This document shows positions 55,760 through 64,000 of a stretch of DNA of 64,000 nt, piece after piece. The stretch is taken from positions 16,925,220 through 16,989,219 of the forward strand of contig NC_081546.1 in assembly GCF_901000735.1 (NCBI RefSeq), written 5' to 3'. A program made the position numbers and the translations under genes. Within the stretch, counting starts at the first letter, position 1, and the number at the start of each line of letters is the position of its first letter. The notes beneath the pieces were generated by a model. It did not search any database. It saw only the letters and a program-made list of their open reading frames with translations, and was not told where the DNA came from. The DNA comes from Corylus avellana (Eukaryota > Streptophyta > Magnoliopsida > Fagales > Betulaceae).

Positions 55760-56542
55760 GGTTTTACCAATCAAGCTGTACAGGAGCTGAGGAATTCCAA
55801 CATGGCTAATGGTAGAGACATACAAGAACTTAAGCAGGCCATGGCCAAGATAGAAGGACAGATCGGTCATCTAGTTGCTGACTTCAACAGAATAGAGAAA
55901 GAAGAGCTTCAAAGTCAGCTGATGGCTGAAAGGCACTACATGATGGATGAGGATGATTCCGAAAATTCTTATCATGAGCATGCCCAAGTCACCATCACAC
56001 TTGAGAGTGAGGAAATTGTGGATAACAAAGAGGAGGAAGAGAAAGATGAGCAAGTTGAGCATCTTGAGCAAGTTGAACACCATGAGAATAGTGAGCCCCC
56101 AATGGATCCTAATCTGCCCAATGACATGGAAGTGAGTACTGAAGCTCCTACCTGCATCATTGTACCTCTTGAGACATATCAAGAGCCCAAAGCTTCATTG
56201 CCTAAATGTCTCAAAGAGCCATCTTATATCAAGATACTCAAGGACTTGTGCACACAAGCACACAAATCTAGGAACCACTTTCCTAAAAAGATCCTTCGAA
56301 GCAAGAAATTCTACATAAGATGGCGAAACATCCTTCCAGAGGGGTATGAAGTTTTGAAGAAGAAGGGGTGGAAGGGATTAGTTGGACATTCGCATGATAG
56401 GGGGAAGCACTGTAAAGTTTTCTCCTCCAGTTTATTTTCTGCACTTCACTCCAAAAATTCTTTCTTTCCTTTTCCATTACATGTTAATTTTATTTGTTTT
56501 TTGTTTCAAACAGCAATTAATCTTTTGATATTGTTTCTATGA
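55760..56542 (+). pseudogene. Family A gag 3' part, copy A5
   Basis: One open frame from the gap to TAA at 56542: coiled coil (IQELKQAMAKIEGQIGHLVA), RHYMMDEDDSENSYHEHAQ, a Glu-rich stretch with EQVEHLEQVEHHENSEPP, and the conserved end KILRSKKFYIRWRNILPEGY...GWKGLVGHSHDRGKHCK. The second zinc knuckle present in A1 and A3 is absent. The upstream half is in the gap, so whether the gene is intact is unknown. Confidence 0.7.
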
Positions 56543-57860
56543 AAAAAATATTGTTGTTAGTTTTTATTGACAGGTGTTTTGGTGTTTAAGTTTGGGGGAC
56601 GCCCTAGCCTTGTTCACACTCAGATTTCTTTATTTCCGGTAATGTATTTCTATACTACACATTGAGGGCAATGTGTAATTCAAGTTTGGGGGTATGGAAA
56701 AACACTTTGTCTATTTATTTTTGTTTTTATTTGTTTATTTTTATTTGTCATTTTGTGTTAAAAAATTTGAAAAAAAAAAAATGTGCTATGTTGTTGTCAA
56801 GTTTGAGTTAAACTATAACTATGATTTGCATTTCATTAGCTTGCTTAAAGGGTTGAACATCATCATTATGTCATTAGAAGTTTGAGTCCTTTGACTTATT
56901 TTTGGGTAAAAGAGATTTCACTTGTTTTGAAATAAATTTTTATGAGCACATTAGCATGTTTTCTGTGAGGTATGATGTTTGAGCTTAAGCTTGTTCTCTT
57001 TGAGATTTGTTGGATGACCTATTGATGAATAACCATTGGCTTGCAAGATATATATAAAAAAAAAAGAAGAAGAAAAATAAATAAAAAAAGAGAAGGAAAA
57101 AGAAAATAAAGATCATGTTGAGTTTTTCACTGAGTAACCGGACCTCTTGCCTCGTTAAGCATTGAGTGTTCGCGTCAAAAGGTGTGAAGTTCAGTGTTGA
57201 TTTATGATATGGCTAATTTGACTTCGTAGCCTTTTTGACTTAAGTTAATAAGCCCTTAGAGATGTTCTACATCTAGTGCCCTAAAGCCACCTGGCTTGGG
57301 AGTCATTGGCCTAACACTTGTTACATGAGTCAATTAGAAAGCTTAAGGGAGTTAGACATTGCAAAGCCTATTAAAAAAACAAAAAAAAAAAAATGCATAT
57401 CTTGCCTCGGTTGTTTCATTTGTTATGGATTCTTTCAAATTTTATGGAACTTGTCTTGAGTTTAAGCAGAAAGCTTCATGATTGTATGCTAATTACACTT
57501 TACACTTTTTAGAACATATGAGGTCTCAATTGTCCATTTATGAGTAATTTGATTTTGGATTTCCTTTTGACTATTATGATGGTGTTTGTCTTTTTAAGTT
57601 TGCTCATGAATAAGAACCATGGTTCATGTGAAACTTCTTTCTTGTTAACAACATAGTGCACAATGTTTGTGGGTATCATTCCTGTTAAGCTCTCACGAGA
57701 CTTCACTCGTCCACTAGGGATGCCTAGGGGTTTAAAAGGCTTGTTGCATATGCTAAATGCAATAGTCTCTCCCACGAAAGAGGATTTATGTTTCTTGCTT
57801 TCATTTTATTTTTTGTTTTGTTTTGCTAAGGGACTAGCAAAATGTAAGTTTGGAGGTGTT
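56543..57860 (+). mobile_element. 3' untranslated region and polypurine tract of copy A5
   Basis: Two purine runs: AAGTTTGGGGGTATGG at about 56681 and TAAGTTTGGAGGTGTT at 57845-57860, the latter next to the LTR. Also has the phrases 'gggatgcctaggggtttaaaaggcttg' and 'cacgagacttcactcgtcc' shared with 13200 and 37760. Confidence 0.7.
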
Positions 57861-59196
57861 TGATAAGTGTCAAATATTGCATATTTGGACCCCTTTATTT
57901 ACATTAGTTAATCCTTTAGCTGTGTCGTTATTTAATATTTTGTGTTAGTTTTGTGTTTTTAGTGTTTTGTAGGTCATTGAAGAAAAACTGCAGCTTTAAA
58001 GTGAAAAATGCGAAGTTTGGAAGAAAGCATACTTTGAGAAGACCTAGATTGTGTGGTTAAGTCTAACCAAATCCAAGAAAAGGTTAAATCAGATTCAAGT
58101 TCAGATTGAATAAGATTTTGGATCGGATTCAAATTCAGATTCGGCACATATCTTAGTATTTTGACCATAACTCTCCGTTCAAATATCGGATTGAAGTGAT
58201 TCAAATGGCATTGGAAAGCTAGCTCAAAATGCTACAATTTGTTGTGAAATAGGATTTTCGTAATTCATACAGTTACTATGTCAAAATTGCCCCGCAATTA
58301 AAGGACACAAATTTGGACGAATCCTATTCCGATTTCAGACTTCTATTTTGACTGGGAGACAGACCTCCGAATTATCTAAGTTTACTTGGGCTTCTAGGAC
58401 TTCCCTAAGCTTATAAATAGACTTCTTTGCATTTAAGAAAATAGACAATCCCAGAGAGCAAAATTCTTTTGTTTAGTTTTTCTTTAGGTTTAGGTTTAGG
58501 TTTAGATTTTATTTTTTATGTGGAGCTAAATTCCCAACTAAGGTTGGGGATGAAGCCTCACCGATGAAGAACAACATCACTTTTATGTAAGTTTTTATTA
58601 TTATGATTTTATTGGGTTTTATATTTCAATTATTTTACTTTTAATCAATTGTATGGAGTGATTCTTGGATATCTCTTGTGATTCAAGGATACATGTGATG
58701 ATTTGAGATAATTTCATATGATTGATTGCTTGGCTGTTAACTCATAAAAATTGGATATCCCTTGTGATTTGTTCTACGGATACATCTGGTGTTTCAATTG
58801 AATTTGGATTCCTTTTGTGATTTGGTCAATGAATGGATACATGGGATGGTTTGATTAATTCTTTGAAGCATAGTAAAATATATCTGTGATTTAATTTGTG
58901 AGAACTTCGGATTAATATTGATGAACATAAAGTATGTTGTTATGATTTGGTGAGTGTGAATTCCCAAACCTTAGTACCTTTATCCTTAGATTTACTTATT
59001 TTATTTAGTTTATGTTTATCCTTTAATTTTCAAAACTCAAAAATCAAAACCCTTTTGGAACTAGATTAGGATTTAATTAGTCTAGATATAAATTGCTCTT
59101 TCAAAAATACAATTCTCTATGGGATCGACCTCGCACTTGCAATCCATTAACTACAATTGATTCGTGCACTTGCGAGTTAAATAAATTTGCACAACA
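57861..59196 (+). mobile_element. 3' LTR of family A copy A5
   Basis: 1,336 bp from TGATAAGTGTCAAATATTGC to AAATTTGCACAACA. TATA near 58413. The U3 module (58030-58400) has 'gaagacctaga', 'ttttgaccataactct' and 'ggcattggaaagctagctc', matching 20870-21110 and 46020-46450 but not the U3 of A2. Iterated GGATATCCCTTGTGATTTG motif at 58670-58845. Confidence 0.85.
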
Positions 59197-60083
59197 TTCC
59201 CCATCAAAGATTTAGGCCACTTGCATTTCTTTCTAGATGTTGAACTCAGTCAAATCGCTGAATGCCTACTTCTCTCGCAACAACGATACATCTTGGACAT
59301 CTTAAGCCACACCAATATGACTCTTACCATGTCTGTGAAATCACCAATGTCTTCCTCCGCCATTCTTAACAAATTCACAGGACCTTCAATTACTAACAAA
59401 ATGTTGTACTAAAGCACCGCTGGGGCACCTCAATATATATCTCTCACATGTCCCGACATTGCTTTTGCAGTAAAAATAGTGGCCCAGTTCATGCATGACC
59501 CCCGTGAAGATCATTGGTTTGCAGTAAAATGAATGCTTTGGTACTTAAAATATATGATCACTCATGGATTGTCAATCTACAAAAGCCAATCTATGCACCG
59601 AACTGCCTTTTCTGACACCAATTGGGCTGGCTGCCCGGATGACCACAAATCCACTTTAGGTTACAACATCTTCCTTGGCAAAACCTTGATCTGTTGAAGC
59701 TCCGAAAGACAACCCACGGTTTCAAGATCAAGTACTGAATCAAATTACAAAGCCATGGCAAACGCCACTGCTAAATTAATGTGGATTCAATACCTTCTTC
59801 AAGACCTCGGGGTGTTTCTACATTCAGCCTCTACTCTTTAGTGTGATAACAATGGTGCAACCTATTTGTCCTCTAATCCAGTGTATCACGCTCACACGAA
59901 GCACATATAAATTGACTATCATTTCATTCGCGATCGCATTGCTAAAACAACTCTACATGTTTGATTCCTGTCCAGCAAAGATTAACTAGCAGATATCCTC
60001 ACAATGCATTTGCCTTCTCCAAGATTTTGCTTCTTATGGAACAATCTCAGTGTTGCATCTTCACTATTCAAATTGAGGGGGGC
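59197..60083 (+). pseudogene. Ty1/copia pol fragment and polypurine tract, copy 2
   Basis: Begins inside the RT (HFFLDVELSQIAECLLLSQQ), then [59 protein letters not shown] and the RNase H end. Several stops. The 5' half was displaced by the family A copy inserted at 59196; the same coordinate in copy 1 (about 53076) is uninterrupted. Confidence 0.8.
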
Positions 60084-60708
60084 TAGTGAAGTATTCACAC
60101 AAGCCAAATCAATTTCAAAGATGTGCCAACCAGAGGATACCTGTATGCCAGCCAGAAGTTTTCTTATCTGTAATTGCTTTGCATATATGATGTATATTTC
60201 ATTACTAAACTACACTATGTACACAATTATAAATAGAAAAGCCAAACTACCAAAAGAGAGGGATGAATTAGCACAATCTTCTCTTGCTATTTTAATAGCA
60301 AGAAGCAATTAGATCACAATTAGTTCTCTAGGAGAATTCACACTGAACTAGCTATTTTTTAGCTAAAACTTGATTAGAAATTTTGTTTATTTTAGATACC
60401 TATTTTTCAAAAGCATTCCATATTCAATTCTCTAAATCTTTCTCAATTCCATTTAAATATTATTCTTTATTCTTTATTCGTTATTAATTTACTATTTATT
60501 CCAATAGTCATATTTACAAATGGTCATTTTTCAACAGTCATATGCTTTCATTAGTATAAATAAGATCATTTCCTCTCCAATTTTCATTCAATTCTTTGTT
60601 ATCTCTTTATGGCTCGCTCTCTTTTTCGTAAAAATGCTTATGAAGAGTTGGAGATAATTACAAAACTTGCAATGGAAGAAGGATTGGATAGCGAGAGAGG
60701 ATCAACAT
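59665..60708 (+). repeat. Duplicated block, copy 2 (partner 54528-55659)
   Basis: See copy 1. Lacks 85 bp present there after GCCAGCCAGAAG. Confidence 0.75.
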
Positions 60709-61280
60709 CACATTTTTATTCTATTCAACATTACACGATCACAGCTATTTAGTTGAACGCCAACATATCCTCACAAATATTTTTGAAGGAGATTTTGGAT
60801 GAGTCATTTTCTTTTTCTCTACATTCAATCTATGGTAGAAGCTCATGAACCTTATTTTGTCCAAAAAAGAGATGGTTTTAGAAGGCTCAGTTTATCTTCC
60901 CTTCAGAAGATGACTGTAACACTTTGGATGGTTGCATATAGTGTTACAACAAATTTTATAGATGAATACACGAGGATTGGAGAAAGCATCACCATAAAGA
61001 GTCTACAAAAGTTAGTTAAAGTGGTGGTTTTGGTGGAAGGTACTTTAAGGTCACTTAACAATAGCACGACTAGATTGCTAGATTGCTAGCGATTTATCAA
61101 ACCGTAAATTTCTAGGCATGTTGGGGGAGCATTGATTGCATGCATTGAAAATGGAAAAACTATATGACTGCATGTAAATGTATGTACTCTAGTCATATCC
61201 ATGAACTTACTATTATTTTGGAAGCAGTCGCGTGATGTGATTTTTGCATATACCAAGTGTTTTTTTGGATAACCTATGTT
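60331..61280 (+). pseudogene. PIF/Harbinger transposase pseudogene, copy 2
   Basis: From the end GGAGAATTCACACTGAACTAG to about 61280. Coding traces: ARSLFRKNAYEELEIITKLA, then VEAHEPYFVQKRDGFRRLSL, SLQKMTVTLWMVAYSVTTNF, DEYTRIGESITIKSLQKLVK, then LGMLGSIDCMH followed by TGA for Trp, KWKNYMT and TIILEAVAS. These match plant PIF-type (HARBI1/ALP1-like) transposases in order; the Asp of GSID is the first catalytic residue. The rest of the core and the second gene are missing. Confidence 0.75.
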
Positions 61281-62043
61281 TTATAATGACAAAAGTGCTA
61301 GAAAGGTCTTTTGTATTTTTTGAGCTTACTCAAGGGTGTGCTCCTTCTGTCAACTACACAATCAATTGTATAACACCCCCAAATTAATTAAATGGTAATT
61401 AATCTGAGACGCTACATTTACTACCATAATATTAGAATTATTCAGTACAAATGTAATATTGATGAAAGATCAATCACATTTACCTTTTTTTTTTTCTTTT
61501 TTTTTTTCTCTCATCCTCTTACAACACTAGTACACACCAGAGCCTCTATGAATACAATAGCCTCAAAAAAGTATACTATTTCCTAAATGCAACAAGTAGA
61601 AGAATATACATAAAATTGTCTCCACAAGGTTCTACATTGCAACTTAAAATTTTGTGAATGCATCTAGTCTTTACTCTTGGAACTATCACATGCTAATTTG
61701 TAAAACAATAATGTTTTACATGTGGAAAATCATGTAAGTCTACAACTTAGTAAGTAATTACCAACTCATGTAGTGAATCCAATTTTTGTAAGTAATGAAT
61801 CAAAATAGTTAATAGTTTGCAGAAAACATTGCGGGAGTTGTTGACCGAACATCAATAAGGTTTTAAACATGAAGTTTTGGACAAATTACGACATGCAAGC
61901 AATTATGACAAATTATGTAGAAAACATTAAGTTTTAAACATGAAGTTTTTGGACAAATTAAGACCAAATAACACAATAATCTTGTCAGTTTGGGAAAAAT
62001 GATACATTTAGCAAGAAATTTAAGACATATACTTAAGTAATCA
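61281..62043. other. AT-rich DNA with an LTR-like start
   Basis: TGTATAACACCCCCAAATTA at 61367 resembles a chromovirus LTR start, but no end was found. No coding signal. Confidence 0.4.
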
Positions 62044-62340
62044 TTGTAATACCTTGAAATATTAATTAGGAATAAGTGAGCTTTGGTTGGACTACTAGGT
62101 TTGTTAGGGTTTGTTTTAAAGGAAAGAATGTTAACTCATTGTCTCAGCAAAATGTTTGAGGTTAGACAAACAAACGTTCGGATGGAACCCTAGGCCCGAA
62201 CGTTCAACAAAGTATAGACAAACATTCACTTGTAATCCTAGCCACGAACATTCGACGTAGTACAAATAAACATTTGTGTTCTGACTGTACTGAAGAATAA
62301 CATCTCAACCTTATCCTCAATAAAGTATTTATTAGGTAAA
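62044..62340 (+). mobile_element. Gypsy-type LTR remnant with CGAACGTTCG motifs
   Basis: Starts TGTAATACCTTGAAATATT. Contains ACAAACGTTCGGATGG, GCCCGAACGTTCAAC and CCACGAACATTCGACG, linking it to family D. No end identified. Confidence 0.5.
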
Positions 62341-62450
62341 ATTATAGTATCCAACATTTTTTTGATCAAAATAGTTAAGAGGGAACAATATTTAAACAAA
62401 AAAAGAAAAAAAGAAAAAGAAAAAAGAAGGAAAGAAATAAAATCCTGGCA

Positions 62451-62477
62451 TTATTATTATTATTATTATTATTATTA
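62451..62477. repeat. (ATT)n microsatellite
   Basis: Nine uninterrupted TTA/ATT units. Confidence 0.9.
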
Positions 62478-62639
62478 GGAATTAATAATTATAAAAGAGG
62501 GGTATTTTAGAAATTCTTACAATATTTAAGGGAAAATCTTAATGGATGAGGGACATTGCAAAAAATTAAAAATTTCAATACCGTAAATTAAAAATTTTTA
62601 TACTTAGATAGAGTAATTTTAAAACAAGTAAAAATTCAT

Positions 62640-63165
62640 GATATTTTGTGAAGTTTTTCCCCAACAATAAACCTCCAATTTGAACGTTTTATTTGAAAAT
62701 GGGTTACAACATGGAGCGAGGCTGACGGGTTTAGAGCCGAAACCAAAACTAGCTGGGCCTGGGGCTTCGCAAAAACACACCACAAAACTTGAAACACAAA
62801 GCTGGCTCGGTGTCGTCTCCAGACTCGCACCTGAGTCTCATTCACAAACCCACCAGCCGAGCCACCTTCACATTTCTCTCTCAAAACGTAAATAAAACCC
62901 ACCGAAACGGTGGCGTAAAGCTAGAGCATTGGGCCGAGCGTGCTCGAGTTGATCTGTGTGTGTGTGTCTGTACGAGTAGGCGTCGCGGCTGAGAGGCTCT
63001 GCGCAGTCAAAGCTGATCTGTTTGCTTTATCTCTCTTCCTTTAATTTCTCTCTCTTTCTCTCTCGGCTCAGATCCATCCGGCTCAGATCTAGCCCCGCCG
63101 ATCCTTGCTTTCCACCTTCGATCTCCCTCCATTTTCCTCTCTCTTTTTTCTGAGCGCTCTTCGTG
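62640..63165 (+). promoter_or_regulatory. Probable promoter and 5' leader of a host gene
   Basis: GC-richer than the surrounding repeats, with CpG dinucleotides, a (GT)n tract near 62957 and CT-rich runs (63044-63064), the usual look of plant core promoters and 5' leaders. No TATA box is evident. The transcription start is unknown. Confidence 0.5.
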
Positions 63166-63220
63166 ATGCTTGGCCTCCAACCAGAGAAGCCGTGCACAGA
63201 CCTCAATTCAGTGCTCCATG
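63166..63220 (+). CDS. Possible first coding exon or upstream ORF of a host gene
   Basis: ATG at 63166 with an in-frame TGA just upstream gives MLGLQPEKPCTDLNSVLH, ending at a strong donor (ATG|GTGAGT, 63221). A good acceptor (GAATTTCAG, 63311) would continue the frame for only four codons before TAG, so this may instead be an upstream ORF in the 5' leader. The next ATG, at about 63356, is followed by another possible donor (GGGGTAAG). The family is not recognised. Confidence 0.4.
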
Positions 63221-64000
63221 GTGAGTCATCCACAGTACCTGGCTAACCCACTCCTCCAAGAAATTAACCATTTTTGTTGTTGTTGTTGATGTTGTTTTGT
63301 TTGAATTTCAGGTTGTGTTTCTTAGCACTGAGAAATTGAATTAAGGAGGATTCTAATGAATTTTGGGGTAAGAAACTAAAAAGTAGAGAGCTGTTACTGG
63401 TAATGTTAAAGCTTCTTTAGCTAGTAGTAATGATCGCATGGTTCATTTGAGCATCTCTTACTTCCTACTACTCTGATTGCCTATCTGACCAGTTCCAGTT
63501 TTTACTTATTTTTTATTTTTTAAAAAATTATGCTTTTAGTTGTTCTAGGAATAGAGATTATGAAATGTAAATTTGGAGTTCAAAATGGGGTTTCTTGATT
63601 GTAAGAACTTTTATTTGGGACTTTATGCATATATATGTATTTTGGAATGAACATTTCTGAGAAAATTGTTTTGATTTGGGGCGCCTTACACTTTTAAAAA
63701 GATTGGTTATTACTTATCAAAAAATATTTTTGAGAAATATTTGTTTGTTTCCTTTTGTCTTTTGAGTATTAATTGAATGGTGTTGGAGTTTCTAGTATAG
63801 TGGAGAATCTCACTTCGAAACAACAAACTTGAGTGGTTGATATAATACACTTGGATCTAAATCCATCGGTTTAGGCTTTTAGGAACATGTGTATCATAGT
63901 CTCGCTTGAGAATTTCCCAAGATGTTATACTCCTTAACAAATGGTGAAAGTATGATGTTTGGTTTATGATCTTGCTGGTGTGAGTGCCTCCTGTTGTTTG
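63221..64000 (+). other. Probable first introns of the host gene
   Basis: T-rich, no long frames, consistent with intron sequence; the gene continues beyond the window. Confidence 0.45.

Overview
This is nuclear plant DNA, most likely from a eudicot and probably a woody one. The signs are GT-AG introns, AT-rich intergenic DNA, Athila/Tat-type LTR retroelements primed by tRNA-Asp, chromovirus-type LTRs starting TGTAATACCC, a MuDR-type transposon with SWIM and GRF zinc-finger proteins, PIF/Harbinger and copia relics, and a CHUP1-like coiled-coil gene. About 85 percent of the window is nested transposable elements. Six runs of exactly 100 N (10839, 33637, 45909, 51280, 53585, 55660) are scaffold gaps, all inside repeats. 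The species cannot be named from the sequence.

Layout. 1-1685: minus-strand Athila-derived gag element (family A), its 5' LTR cut by a Mutator-like element (MULE). 1686-10838: MULE carrying a transposase gene (+, 3997-8841) and a convergent GRF zinc-finger gene (-, 9401-10004), the mudrA/mudrB arrangement; its right end is in the first gap. 10939-14567: plus-strand family A copy with 3' LTR. 14568-18466: 3' end of a Ty3/gypsy element whose LTR holds a family B solo LTR with a perfect 5-bp target-site duplication (TSD). 18467-25600: weakly featured DNA with a rearranged family B LTR (19859-22052), a probable copia LTR and small hairpins. 25664-28039: the one clear host locus, a four-exon CHUP1-like gene with a two-exon 67-codon gene nested antisense in its third intron. 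28100-31680: small elements (SINE-like tRNA relic, copia-type LTR, GC-rich fold-back, nested MULE-type MITEs). 31686-48400: LTRs of three gypsy families (C, D, E), interrupted by a complete gag-only Athila-like element (36324-43696, minus). 48402-61280: three further family A copies broken by gaps, two copies of a copia-PIF/Harbinger block, and a probable mis-oriented contig. 62640-64000: probable promoter, first exon and first intron of a host gene that leaves the window.

How parts work together. The A and B elements have LTR, tRNA-Asp-like primer site, zinc-knuckle gag, polypurine tract and LTR, but no protease, reverse transcriptase or integrase is visible. They must have relied on an autonomous relative for mobility. 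The MULE transposase keeps its DDE residues but has a one-base phase break in an 11-A run and a stop in one of four tandem tail exons.

The most unusual pattern is regulatory. Four unrelated LTR lineages each carry their own cluster of imperfect CG-containing palindromes (GCGATCGC, GGATCGATCC, CGAACGTTCG or ACGTACG types), usually 30-230 bp upstream of a TATAAATA box and in several cases repeated in the leader.
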